This document shows positions 11,601 through 22,324 of a DNA stretch of 64,000 nt, piece by piece. Below the pieces are notes generated by a model that saw only the letters and a list, made by a program, of their open reading frames with translations, was not told where the DNA came from and did not search any database. A program made the position numbers and the translations under genes. Location: assembly GCA_021521415.1 (NCBI GenBank), contig JAIQDT010000296.1:558001-622000 (forward strand), read 5' to 3'. This DNA is from Bidens hawaiensis. Lineage: Eukaryota; Streptophyta; Magnoliopsida; Asterales; Asteraceae. Positions within the stretch are counted from its first letter, which is position 1. Each line of letters starts with the position of its first letter.

Positions 11601-13567
11601 AAAAAAATTATTAAGAAATACATTGACAATAACGAAACAAATCAAGAAAAGAAAAAAAAAGGACTTTATTTCGACTATCAATATAAAAAAGGCTTTTGAT
11701 AATCTTAGAAATAGTAAGGGAAGTCACATATTTTTTTTTATTTATCTTACTTGTCACAAAAATATGTATTTTTAAAATTATCACAAACCCAGGTTATTCA
11801 CTTCAATAAGTTAAAATCTATTCTTCAGTATAATGGACCGTCTTTTTTTTCTTAAGAATGAAATAAAGGATTTTTTTGGAAGACAAGGAAAATTTGATTC
11901 CGAAGTAACATATAATCAACTTCCAAATTATGGAATGAATCCCTGGAAAACTGGTTAAGAGGTCATTATCAATACGATTTATCTCATATTACATGGTCTA
12001 GATTAGTCCCACAAAAAGGGCGAAATGGAAAAAAGAAATGCCAGACGTCTCAAAATAAGGATCTAAAGAAATGGTATTCCTATGAAAAAGACCAATTATT
12101 TGATTACAAAAAAAAAAAAACTCAAAAGTCTATTTATTACCAAATAAAGAAGATAATTTTCAAAAAAACTATAGATATGATCGTTTATCATACAAATATA
12201 TTCATCCTGAAACTAAAAAGAAGGCCTATATTTATAGATCATCACTAGAAACAAATAAGAAGCAAGAAAATTCCACTAGAAAGAAAGAAAAAATTGTTAA
12301 CATACTCAAAAATATTCCTATCAAGAATTATCTAGGAAAAAACAATTATATATATATGGAAAAAAATAAAGATATAAAATATTTGGGTTGGAAATTGAAT
12401 AAAAATATTCAGGTTGAACCTAATAAGGACCAAAACAAAATAGGGGATCAAATTCATAATAATGGTCTTTTTTATCTTCCGATCGATTCAAATTCTGAAA
12501 TCAATTACAAAAAGGTCTTTTTTGATTGGATGGGAATGAATGAAAAATTATTAATCTTAAATCGCCTCATATCAAATCCGAAATTTTTTTTCTTTCTAGA
12601 GCTTGTGATACTTTATCATAAATATAAAGAGAAACCTTGGTTTATCCCAAGCAACTTACTTCTTTTTAATTTGAATAGAAATCCAAATTATAGTGAAAAT
12701 CAAAATAGAAAGGGAAGGCAAGAGGAGGGTGAGGTTTTTTTAAATTTTAGCCCATCCAATTCAAAACAATATTTTGAATTAAAGAATCAAAACAATATTG
12801 AAGAATTTTTTTTAGAATCAATTGAAAAACTAAACATATTATTTAAAGGGGATTTTCCTTTGCAATTAAGATGGACTGGACGTTTGAATCAATTGAATCA
12901 AAAAATGATGAATAATATCCAGATATACGGTCTCCTGGTTAGCCTCATAAATGTAAGAAACATTACTATATCCTATATTCAAAGGAAAGAAATGAATCTG
13001 GATATAATGAGGAGACGTTTAAATCTTACACAATTAACGAAAAAGGGAATTTTGATTATGGAACCTGCCCGTCTATCTATAAAAAATGATGGACAGTTTT
13101 TTATGTATCAAATCATAGGTATTTCATTGGTTCATAAAAGTAAGCACCAAAGTAATCAAAGATACCGAAACCCCCAAAATGTTGCTAAGAATCATTTTGA
13201 TGAATCCATTCCAAGACATAAAAGAAAAACTCTAAATAGAGACAAAAAGAATTCTAATTTGCTTGTTCCTGAAAAAATTTTATCTTCTAGACGTCGTAGA
13301 GAATTGAGAATTCTAATTTCTTTCAATTTAAAGAATCAAAATAATGTGCATAGAAATCAATTATTTTGCAAGGAGAACAAGATAAAAAACTGTAGTCAAT
13401 TTTTGGATGAAAGTGAAAATTTTGACATAAAAAAATGAATTAATTAAATTAAAGTTCTTTTTTGGCCTAATTATCGATTAGAGGATTTAGCTTGTATGAA
13501 TCGCTATTGGTTTGACACCAATAATGGGAGCCGCTTTAGTATGTTAAGGATATATATGTATCCATAA
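8604..13567 (+). pseudogene. ycf1: ycf1 (Tic214) pseudogene in the NUPT
   Basis: The intact gene encodes a large inner-envelope subunit of the plastid protein-import translocon. The copy starts at ATG 8,604 ([15 protein letters not shown]) and shows the hydrophobic N-terminal membrane segments over the first 220 codons. It then passes to the long basic, Asn/Lys-rich soluble part. The longest surviving frames are 9,550-10,557 and 12,356-13,438. The conserved C-terminal end ([14 protein letters not shown]) is at 13,496-13,537, in another frame, with a stop at 13,565-13,567. Frame breaks lie near 8,945, 9,262 (in an A run), 9,535 and 10,540, with stops or further shifts between 10,954 and 12,355. 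At about 4.96 kb it is slightly short of typical copies. It cannot make protein. Confidence 0.95.
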
Positions 13568-13936
13568 TAGAAAATTTGAGTTTCCTATATATTATGTTGT
13601 TCTATCAATCATCTTTTTTGATTTTTTCTGCTGTCCGTGATCTGTAAATATCCATGTTATATGCAAGTAACCCGATGCACACATGTACTGTCCTAATAGG
13701 ATAAATAATAATGAAATGGCGTATAAATTAAAGCTATAAATAAATAAAAAGATAAACTATTTGGTATCGTCTTTTTGTATCACTAGACAAATGAACTCAA
13801 AAATAGGTTAATGTTAATTGATAAAATGAATATAAAGAAATTATGATTGTTGTGTATACTACATGAAAATTTATGACATTATTATTACTGATTAATAAAA
13901 TCAATATCTGCAAAAAGGGGAGTATCAAATTATTTT
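13568..13936. other. Plastid ycf1-rps15 spacer, no gene
   Basis: AT-rich plastid intergenic sequence in its native place between ycf1 and rps15. No reading frame or RNA is recognised. Confidence 0.7.
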
Positions 13937-14215
13937 ATGGTAAAAAATTCATTTATTTCAATTCTTTTGAAAGAACAAGAAGAAAACCAAGAAAACAGAG
14001 GATCTGTTGAATTTCAAGTAGTAAGTTTCACCAATAAGAAACGGATACTTACTTCACATTTGGAATTGCACAAAAAAGACTATTTATCTTAGAGAGGTCT
14101 GTGGAAAATTTTGGGAAAACGTCAACGGTTGCTGGCTTATTTGTCAAAACAAAATAGGGCGCGTTATAAAGAATTAATAGGGCGGTTGGATATTCGAGAG
14201 AGAAAAACTCGTTAA
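13937..14215 (+). pseudogene. rps15: rps15 pseudogene, one premature stop
   Basis: Encodes plastid small-subunit ribosomal protein S15. The start ATG at 13,937 and stop at 14,213-14,215 give 92 codons, close to the normal length of about 90. The frame is otherwise continuous, with the conserved C-terminal half ([19 protein letters not shown]) visible. Codon 52 (14,090-14,092) is TAG, just before the conserved [10 protein letters not shown] stretch; a glutamine codon is usual there, so one C-to-T change explains it. Confidence 0.93.
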
Positions 14216-14315
14216 TTTGAAGAATTTGAAGAGTTCATTTGAATTCTTCGCTTAAAGTTGGATGAACTTCTTTTCGCTTTCAGCAATTCATGGAAGAATG
14301 AATCAGGAAAAACCT

Positions 14316-14603
14316 ATGACTGTACCATTTACAAGAAAAGACCTCATGATAGTAAATATGGGTCCTCACCACCCATCAATGCATGGTGTTCTTCGACTCA
14401 TTGTTACTCTAGATGGTGAAGATGTTATTGACTGTGAACCAATATTGGGTTATTTACACAAAGGTATGGAAAAAATTGTGGAAAATCAAACAATTATATA
14501 ATATTTGCCTTATGTAACACGTTGGGATTATTTAGCTACTATGTTCACAGAAACAATAACTGTAAATGCGCCAGAGCAATTAGGCAATATTAAAGTCCCT
14601 AAA

Positions 14604-14606
<3 letters not shown>
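14316..14606 (+). pseudogene. ndhH: ndhH 5' fragment, truncated and with a stop
   Basis: Encodes the 49-kDa-type subunit of the plastid NDH complex (about 393 aa when complete). Starting at 14,316 the frame reads [20 protein letters not shown] and continues through [24 protein letters not shown] stop lies at 14,499-14,501, where a glutamine codon is usual. The match resumes ([20 protein letters not shown]) and ends near 14,606 at the insertion junction. About 97 codons, one quarter of the gene, are present. Confidence 0.93.

Positions 14607-14651
<45 letters not shown>
14607..14651. repeat. (TA)n microsatellite at the right NUPT junction
   Basis: An uninterrupted TA run separates the plastid sequence from MITE copy 2. 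TA-rich DNA also precedes MITE copy 1 at 5,685-5,702, which fits an insertion preference for TA tracts. Confidence 0.85.
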
Positions 14652-14653
<2 letters not shown>

Positions 14654-14658
14654 AAGAT

Positions 14659-15330
14659 GATCAAGAGAAAACTCACCTTTAGAGAGAAAACTTAAAAACT
14701 CTTAAATAATTATTTTTAATTAAAAATAAAAAAATATTTTCAAAATTCTGTTTTAGCCATTATTCTTATATTTTCTTATATTTCACTCGAAAAATATAAA
14801 AAAAACAAAAAAAAACCGCTGTAATGCACATACATATTACTGTGCGATACCGTTGTATTACACATGTGTATTACTATGTATTTTTGGGTTTAATAGTGTT
14901 TTATTGCATATATTCAATATTTGTGTAGTGTATATGTGTAGTAGTGTTGTATTATATGGAAAAAAAATAATAATAAAATAAAAGTAGATGTTGTGCACAT
15001 GTGCGTTAATTTTGTATTACACATACGTACTAATGTGTATTTGATGTGTGTATTAGTCTTATATTGCATATATACAATAGTGTGTATCAAATATGTGCAA
15101 TAGTGTTGTATTCTATGCAATACAAACACTTTTGCATATATGCAATGCACACTATACCGACGAGGTTACCGACATGTTTTTTTTAACCAATAACAACATA
15201 TAAGAAAAATGGAAAAAAAAGAAACTTCAAAAAAAATTTAAAAAAAAAGTTAAAAATAGTTTTTTAGGAGTTTTTTAAGAATTTTTAAGAGTTTTTAAGT
15301 TTTCTCTTTAAGAGGAGTTTTCACTAGATC
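14659..15330. mobile_element. MITE-like element, copy 2 (complete, 672 bp)
   Basis: Imperfect terminal inverted repeats of about 50 bp: GATCAAGAGAAAACTC on the left and the complement of GATCTAGTGAAAACTC on the right, both continuing into AGAGAAAACTTAAAAACTC. The core is very AT-rich with ACATGTGT and ACATACGT words and no coding capacity. Long inverted repeats and small size fit a non-autonomous DNA transposon, perhaps Mutator-type. No clear target duplication is readable because both flanks are microsatellites. Confidence 0.65.
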
Positions 15331-15341
15331 TCACCCCTGTA

Positions 15342-15378
<37 letters not shown>

Positions 15379-15381
<3 letters not shown>

Positions 15382-16095
15382 AAAGATCGCGTTCATAACA
15401 AATGTCCTACCTAGACTAGTTGGTTAATACACTAAACTCATAGCATATGGATCCGGGTTTGAAACCCGGGTCAGACACTTATTTTTTTATTACAAGTATT
15501 AATTTAATTATCTTTTATTAATTAATTAATTAATCATAATAAATCACAAAAATCATTTTTAAATTAAATAAAAATTATCTAAATTAACCATAAAATATAT
15601 CTCACTTTTTTACACTTAAAAACCAAAATTTTCGTTTTCGTAAACCGTTAATAAAAATCATTTGTTAATAATAACAGTAAACTTTAACTCTTTAAAATCT
15701 TTTCGCTAAAACAATAATTATGATTTCGATTTGTAAACTTTAATGCAAGTCTTTGAACCATATAAACTTCATGTCTTTGCCGTTAAAGTACTTATATCGT
15801 TATAATAACCAAATTTCCGTTCAAACTTAATCACCAATATAAAAATCAAAAGTTATAAATTAATAAAATATTTGATACAAGTTCATACAATATTAACCCC
15901 GTTACATTATCGATTGAGTCTTGTGTTTATTTATCGTAGCTAGTGTGAATTGCTCATTTGGACTTTTGTGAGGCTTTCGGTTCCTTAGCGATCCTCAATC
16001 TTTTCAACGATTTCGGATTTCCTTATCATATCAATTTATAAGGTGAGTTTTCATAACCCCTTTTTACTTTTACACGTTTTGAGGTGTAGCACTTC
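15379..16095 (+). repeat. Right arm of the 0.7-kb inverted repeat, part of the chromovirus-like LTR
   Basis: Reverse complement of 6,616-7,335, with a tRNA-like module at 15,400-15,475. It continues without break into the rest of the LTR (16,096-16,730), so this is the resident copy and 6,616-7,335 the inverted duplicate. Confidence 0.75.
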
Positions 16096-16730
16096 CAAAC
16101 TTGGTTTTCTTGTGTCAAACTAAAATTCACATGCGTATCTTGTATGTATTTGTTTTGTATCATATTGCTTGTAAACTGTGTGATTATGTGCTAGTTGTTT
16201 GCTATTTTTTTTGTTGGTGGATACGCATACTCGTAGTGGGAGGGTCCGACGGGACGTACCTGCACCGTCCATTTGTTAATGGGGGTATCATTATCATTAT
16301 TATATACTCCAAGTAGCTCGACGAACGGGGGTTCCTTAGTAGATTTGACTTATGTCAAACGAACAGGAGTATCATGTATTTACTTTTCTTTTTCTTTATG
16401 ATTGAGACTATACATCTTGACTTGTGAATTTATACTTTTCGTATTATATATATGCAAAAACTATATGAATTCTCACCAACATTATTGTTGACAAAATATA
16501 TTAATTTCAACGTGCTGCAGGTTGAAGTTTAAGGATCGAAGAATAGAATAGTTGGACCATTAGGTTACAAGAGAAGAAAATTCAAAGTTTATTGTATTAA
16601 TATGTGATTGTGTATTTGTGATGTATTGAAATGAATTAATTATAATTATTGTCGTTTTAATAGCGTTACGAGCTTATGAGTGATCTGTACGTCACACCCG
16701 GGCGTATTCAGCTTTAGCCGGGGTGTTACA
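16096..16730 (+). repeat. Terminal part of the chromovirus-like LTR
   Basis: Continues from the right arm to GGGTGTTACA at 16,730 and the TTTTA target duplication. The layout (GGTGAGTT near 16,041, GCTGCAGGTTGAAG near 16,515, GGGTGTTACA end) parallels the minus-strand LTR of the chromovirus at 41,725-44,337. No gene. Confidence 0.6.
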
Positions 16731-16776
16731 TTTTACGCAAGGTATTTGTGTGTCTCATGTGTGTAGGTAACTCAAG

Positions 16777-17627
16777 ATGACGTGGAGTTGGGTTTATGAC
16801 CCATATGAAGGATATAAGGTTGTGGAGGATGACTATTCGGACTATCCACATTCATATGATGAACCATCTTCACCAAACCCTTAAAGCTACTACGAGTCAA
16901 GTGAATATGATAGTGATGGACCTGAGACACCGACTTTTGTAAGTTACCGAGAGGAGGAAGACTACTATTATGATGAGTACCCCCAACCTATATATACGAA
17001 GAAGTCCCTCAATATTATAATCATGGTGGTACTTATCAAAGGAATTATCAGCAAGATTAAGAAGATTCCTCTGGTAATAATGAAGAGTCTATGAAAGATG
17101 TTGTGGATTTTCTGAAGGAGATGAAAAGATATCAAGAAGCTCAGAATAAGGCTATAAATCAAAGGTTAGAGCTTCAAGAAACGTCTAATGCGGCCCAAGA
17201 TCAACTGATTAGTCAACTATTAGAAGAGGTTTCCCAAATTAAACGAGAATGAGAGAAGTTGGCTTGTGGTGTCGTGGTAGATAATGAAGTGATGGATGAG
17301 GTTCAGGGACTTTTAGAGTACGAAGTGGAGGAAGAGGTTATGGAGATTAATAACACACCAACTCCGTTAATTACCAATGAGCCAATGAATGTTGTGGTTG
17401 TGGTTGAACAAGATGACATTGAGGGACAAAGTTCAGATCCTTTAGGGCATGAAGTCGAAAATTTAGACCTGGTTGAAGGCATATCAACCTTTGAAGAGCT
17501 TATGATTAGAGTAGCCCAGGTGAATCCCAGTTGTTCTCTTATAACAATCACACCAATAAACAAAGTTGGGGGGGGGGGGGAATGGTTCAAGTTTAAGAAA
17601 AAGGAAAGTGAGTTTGGAAGACACTAA
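16777..17627 (+). pseudogene. Broken acidic reading frame of the Athila-like element (gag-like position)
   Basis: The frame opens at ATG 16,777 with an acidic, Tyr-rich stretch (MTWSWVYDPYEGYKVVEDDY). It meets a stop after about 35 codons and continues with similar composition through frame changes. Around 17,095-17,245 it encodes a Gln/Glu-rich helix-forming segment, a likely coiled coil. The last open part, 17,259-17,627, is again acidic. A 13-base G run at 17,568-17,580 breaks the end. Its place, first after the primer site of the interrupted element, fits gag or the gag-protease linker. No zinc knuckle or enzyme motif is present, and I do not recognise the family. Confidence 0.45.
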
Positions 17628-19538
17628 ACAGAACATGGTGAAATGGGCCTATATCGTTTTTTCAACCACAAATAAGAAGGGGGGCACACAGCACCTCAAC
17701 TACCGATCATACTCCGGGAACTCAGTGGGGAAATGTTCAGCTCGCTTTCGATCAAAGTTAGGTTGCTCAAACAAAAAGCAAAAGTGGGTGTGCTCGATTT
17801 GTTAACCACCGGGTGTATGTGAGAAATTCAAAGGGTAAAAGTGCATTAACACCCGCCTGTATGGGTTTATCAAACATACTTAACATGAAGGAAGAAGAGG
17901 AGCCGAGGCATATCAACTACCGAGCTTTTAGAGGAAACTCGGCTGGAAAATGTCCACTTAGACCACAATAACCAAGAAATTAGGTAACGGTCCTGCTGAA
18001 GACCTTAACAAAAACTTAGCGCTAACCGGGAGGCAACCTAGCCTTGTATTCAGGTACTTGTATATTTTTTATTTGAAATTTGTGGGTGTAGTTTACTATA
18101 AACTCTCATGAGACCATACTCGTCCACCCAGGCTACCGGAGTACCGGGGGGTTTAAAGGGCTTGTTGTATACGCTAAATGCAATCGTGATTCCTACGAAA
18201 GTGAGTTAGGTCTTTTAACATTTTTACTTGTTTAACAAATTTGGTTATGAATTTAATTAATATTGGTTGGTAATTTAAGATTAATGGTTTTGAAAATGGT
18301 TTAAAAGACCTATATTTTTAACACTTGTGAGAAGCTTGCTTCTACATGTTTGAGAGTTTGCAGATTTTCCTTTCGAGAGTTGAGGATTTAAGTTCACAGA
18401 GAGATCGCCGAGGGCACAAGAGTTGCACATGAGAGTTTTCTTTTCTATCAGGTGATTTCGTTTTTATATCATTCTTTGTTTTATTAGTTTTTGTGTTAAA
18501 AGTGTAATTGTATTTGTGTATAATTAGTTATAACCATTACATTCAGCCAGGTTTTAAATTTTTTGTCACGGTAAATTTTAACCCCATCCCTATTAATGTT
18601 ATTTTTAATAGTTAAATTTTAAACATTGAGGACAATGTTTGCCTCAAATGTGGGGATTGAGGAGAAATTGAAAATTTTAAAAGTTTTAATGTCTCTTGAA
18701 TTAAGATTTTTGCATAATAAATGGAAAATGATTGAAAAATCGGGGGTTGTTTTTCAAAATTATTATATAATATGAGATAATAAAAACGGGAACTCACTTA
18801 ATTTGGGATGTGTCGGTTGGCTTAGCTTTGAGAATGAAAGGATGGTTTGGTTGTATGCTTAATTGAACCTTTAAAATGCTTGATTTTTAGTGGGAAATAC
18901 CTTCAAGGTTTTGTTTGTTTAGCTAAGTAGCTAAGCCTGTGTAAGGACTGGAATGAAAGATTAGGCCATACTCAAGAGTTTTATTAGATTTGATCACCAA
19001 AAATATATTTTGAATATGAATAGTTATTGTACAATGCTTGGATAGGCTTAACGTTAGAGTATGCTAGATGGTTTGTGATATAAACCTAAATGAAAATACT
19101 GCTAGATAAGTGGTTAACACTTCTTAGGCGTATGGTTTCATAACCTTAAATCCTGTATTGATGAAATGCTCCGGCGTTCGGAGACCATGGGTTTGTATGG
19201 GGTTTATCATCTGGGTATGCGTAAATCCTAAGTGGATTTATGTATATTAAATAAGCTTAAAAAGAGCAAACCCGCAGTTTATCTGCTAATTCATAAGTCA
19301 TTAAACATGATCACAAAAAGTGATTTAAAAGTACAAATACACTACTGACTTGATCATACACGCTGTTAGTCATATGGGGTCCCCGTGCTCGCGTCTCATT
19401 ACCATTAAGAAACGGACCAGACGGGACACGTCATATGTAAGCCCTACAGATGAATTCGTGCCTACTCACCTATGGTGATAGACTTTGGGGTATTGCTTGA
19501 TAACGAGGGTATGTCATGTAGTGGGGGCTATTTGCTAG
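17628..19538 (+). other. 3' noncoding part of the Athila-like element with a duplicated peptide block
   Basis: Two similar coding blocks occur at 17,694-17,750 and 17,909-17,966, reading NYRSYSGNSVGKC and NYRAFRGNSAGKC in plus-strand frames. ACCGGGAGGCAACC follows near 18,030 and CATTGAGGACAATG near 18,625, both features I associate with the 3' part of Athila-type elements. The remainder to 19,538 has no usable frame. Confidence 0.5.
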
Positions 19539-19912
19539 TGTAGGTCCCACGACGGATCTTTCAATGTGATATCAGTATAGTTGAAGATTAGGCGGAAACT
19601 AATCTCAAGCCGATTCTATACAAAGAACAATATTTCACATAAAACTAAATAGAAGAACACAATAAAGAGACTTCAAAACACACGTATATTATACGTCGGG
19701 TGCTTAAGCCCTTAATTACGTACACGGTTGAGTTGCAAAAGACGAACAACCCTAAACTGTTAACATATGTTCTATATATATTCGGCTAACTAAGCCCAAC
19801 ACTACCCAAAAGCCCACCGAGATCAATAGATCTCGGTTTACATATAAAAGCCCAAAACAGCCTGAAACCAAAACCAAAAATTACAAGCATAAACCAAAAA
19901 TTCAACCTAACA
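19539..19912 (-). repeat. 3' LTR of the small Copia element
   Basis: Runs from TGTAGGTCCC to CAACCTAACA and matches 22,459-22,785 from base 19,584 onward. A minus-strand TATA-like TATATATA lies near 19,776-19,784. To its right, in U3, is the palindrome CCGAGATCAATAGATCTCGG. A polypurine tract (minus AATGGGGAGAA) abuts it at 19,913-19,923. Confidence 0.85.
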
Positions 19913-20015
19913 TTCTCCCCATTGGTTTATTGCTTGATCACAAATGTTTCAACCGTAGACATTTGGCATGCTTCTATACCTTCATTTAGACCTTTTGGCG
20001 TATATACTGTGGCTT

Positions 20016-20360
20016 CTAAATAGACACTTGGAAGTTGAGTGTCTTATTTAGTGCCTTTATTCCGGTAATAGTAACCCCGACCGGTAATCCAGCACACGTC
20101 ATGCCGCTTCCCAATTGAAGTAGATGACCATGATTTTGGTTAGTGAAAACAGCCCCAGCTATTAGACTTGATTGACTTAGACATGTCAAACACGATGTAT
20201 CTTTGGTTGAACCAACGAATCCTCGATCAAAGTTTGACCGAGAATGCTTCAAAACATCTTCAAAATGAAGATCTCTCTGATTGATCAAAAGAATCTGGTT
20301 AGTCCATGCTGAGAACCTCAGAGCACTATTCATCATCATCATCACACCACCAATCACCAT
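20016..20360 (-). CDS. Unknown 114-codon frame in the aORF position of the small Copia element
   Basis: Starts at ATG 20,360 with MVIGGVMMMMNSALRF and ends at 20,016, about 100 bp before the LTR. I recognise no domain. A transcribed unit is suggested only by context: the ATG lies 12 bases after a good 3' splice site (20,373), with a 129-nt candidate intron and a TATA-like word upstream. It sits where the large Copia element has its aORF, but the proteins do not resemble each other at the start. It may be a truncated or replaced aORF, or chance. Confidence 0.35.
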   Translation of the reverse strand: MVIGGVMMMMNSALRFSAWTNQILLINQRDLHFEDVLKHSRSNFDRGFVGSTKDTSCLTCLSQSSLIAGAVFTNQNHGHLLQLGSGMTCAGLPVGVTITGIKALNKTLNFQVSI

Positions 20361-20372
20361 TGATGACCAAAC

Positions 20373-20664
20373 CTGTAACTACAATCAATAACTAAACCGG
20401 AAATCAGTAACTTCAATAGAAAACAAACAAACCTTCCGTATGATGAATCAAGTTAATCCAATGATCACCGAAAACCATTCAATCACTTTAGATTTCTTTA
20501 CCTTTTAAGGAAATCTACTTGAAAGTACAATGAGACAAGAATAGATGTATGGCGGCGAGTAGATGGAGGATTTGATGGTTATAATGAGAGAAGATTTTGG
20601 AAGATAATAGAAGTTGTGAGTTTCAAGAATGATCAATAAGTGGTAATGAGTGCCTCTTAAGATA
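20373..20664 (-). promoter_or_regulatory. Candidate internal promoter and leader intron of the small Copia element
   Basis: Minus-strand order: TATA-like TATCTTAAG (20,656-20,664), a pyrimidine-rich leader, donor AAAAG/GTAAAG (intron from 20,501), acceptor TTGTAGTTACAG ending at 20,373, then ATG at 20,360. CCGAGA-type words cluster just upstream at 20,690-20,900. The distance from TATA to donor (about 155 bp) matches that in the large Copia element (about 147 bp). Confidence 0.45.
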
Positions 20665-21357
20665 CCTGGTCACATCAAACCTGACCGAAAACATTTACTG
20701 ACTGAGAACATACGGCCGAGAAACATTTACTGAAAGCCGAGAATTCACCAAGACTGAGTTCGCTGGGCCAATATGATTTGGCCGAGAACTAGAAAATCCA
20801 TTGGACCTATTTAACCATCCCGAGAAACAAAACACAAGTTGAACCAAAAACAGACCCACTCATTTAGAAAAATAACCTCGATCAAAAATCGATTTCTTGA
20901 AGACACTTGTGTTAATATGAGTAAATATGAGGTAAAAACAAAAATTAAAATAAAAAATAAAAAAATAACAAAATAAAAAGTAAATAACCTTCAGAAAATT
21001 AGCATGTATTTGGGATCAAATTTCAGAAATTTGAAAACAACCGGCCATTCTAAGAAAAAATCCAAACATGAGATCATATTGATTAGGATACTTTCACAAT
21101 GATTCATTTTCAGCATTATTAGGACATAGTGAAAAGGTTGATGGCAGGTAATTAGAACTTAGCATGACCTTCATCGTGCCAGTGATATGCTTAGGTTCAA
21201 TTAGGCATAAGACTTATATGGACATCACTTATGGACCTCTGATGCCCCCTGTCTCTTCTCAAAGCTTATTTGGCTTTCCCTAGATCACCCTAGTTTGACT
21301 CCAACCCCCTAATTCTTGATCAAAAGACTTTCTTTATTTACAAAAAAATTTTAAGCT

Positions 21358-21470
21358 TTAAGGTTGAACGTTGGACTTACATGCCATCCGGACTTAAATG
21401 TCTTACATTCAGGGTGTTTAGGACTTATTTGTATGCCCACCCCTGTAGTTCCCTGGTGCCCTTTTAAGCT
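21358..21470. other. Conserved noncoding block shared with the large Copia element
   Basis: Contains GGTTGAACGTTGGACTTAC, ATGCCATCCGGACTTA and CACCCCTGTAGTTCCC, nearly identical to 35,557-35,665 although the surrounding sequence has diverged strongly. It has no open frame that both copies share. A second shared block follows at 21,571-21,630 (CTCGTGTATGACTGGGTAAT against 35,840 on). Confidence 0.7.
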
Positions 21471-21516
21471 TTTAAAAAATTACTTTATAGTAGTTTACAC
21501 TTATATATACATAAAT

Positions 21517-21561
<45 letters not shown>

Positions 21562-22324
21562 TGCGATCAAGACACTAACGAGCTCGTGTATGACTGGGTA
21601 ATTGCTTTTCTGCCTATCAGTCGGAGAGATGTATCTAGGGACATGCAGACATCTTCAAAATGAGTCTCCACAATAAGTTTAGAAAATTTAGTTTATATCA
21701 CTTTAAAGTTTTACTTATCATGGAAAGCTACCATACATATCAATGACTAATCAAAAGCCTTTTTAGCTTAATAACTTCACATGTTAGGCACACATAATCA
21801 ATTTATCTATCATTTTCAAAGGTTGGATCAATTTTCATTTAAAAATATTTTTAAGCTTCTAGTAAGCATTTCCTAAATAATAATATCACTTCCCAGATGA
21901 TAACCCTGAAAGAAAAATTTTAATTCAATCACCCCAGTCTCCATCAGTCTTCAGGTAAATGGCTATCCCATGTGTCTGCAAGTAGACGATAAGACCAAAC
22001 ATATAGGAGTATATGTCCCTCAAACCTAGGTGACCGACATAATTTTCAGTGAAGGAATCAAAATAGATTTTTTAAGTTCAGTTGCCCTGGTCACTTTTAG
22101 TTCTAAGGTTAATGGCTATCCTGTGATTCAAGAGTTGATTACGGGACCAAACATATGAGATATGTCCGTTGAACTTGAGTAACCGACTTAATTTTAATCA
22201 ACAAAACAAAGCATATATATATTTTTGACTTCATATTAAGCACGCACGCACACTCCCCTTTTTTCATTTTTGTGTTTTTCTCCCCCTAAATTTGTACAAA
22301 CTTAACCAAAAGTATTTATGTATA

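Larger units (their letters stand above)
7336..14606 (+). other. Nuclear plastid DNA insertion (NUPT), rrn5 to ndhH
   Basis: A continuous 7.3-kb piece of plastid genome in native order and orientation: partial rrn5, trnR-ACG, trnN-GUU (opposite strand), ycf1, rps15 and the start of ndhH. In plastomes this run crosses from the inverted repeat into the small single-copy region. Every gene is damaged: ycf1 has many frameshifts and stops, and rps15 and ndhH each have a premature stop. The left junction falls inside rrn5 at 7,336; the right junction falls inside ndhH near 14,606, where a TA microsatellite begins. The decay and the retroelement flanks rule out a real plastid sequence. Confidence 0.95.
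4645..16730 (+). mobile_element. Chromovirus-like solo LTR, interrupted by a 9.7-kb cassette
   Basis: The outer ends are TGTAATATTC at 4,645 and GGGTGTTACA ending at 16,730, an inverted TGTAA/TTACA pair. Both flanks are TTTTA (4,640-4,644 and 16,731-16,735), a perfect 5-bp target duplication. The left part (4,645 to about 5,690) has a plus-strand TATA box (GTATAAATA, about 5,249). The right part (15,379-16,730) resembles the later portion of the 2.6-kb chromovirus LTR elsewhere in this window. Together they make about 2.4 kb, close to one such LTR, which suggests a solo LTR later split by a cassette of MITE-like copies, an inverted LTR piece and plastid DNA. A degraded full element cannot be excluded, but no gag or pol is present. 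Confidence 0.62.

Noticed and set aside
7336..14606. A true chloroplast contig, or functional plastid genes
   Set aside because: ycf1 is broken many times, rps15 and ndhH have stops, trnN lost its 5' half, and both ends run into nuclear repeats.
20016..20360. A conserved aORF homologue in the small Copia element
   Set aside because: Its sequence does not match the start of the large aORF; kept only as an unknown frame with low confidence.
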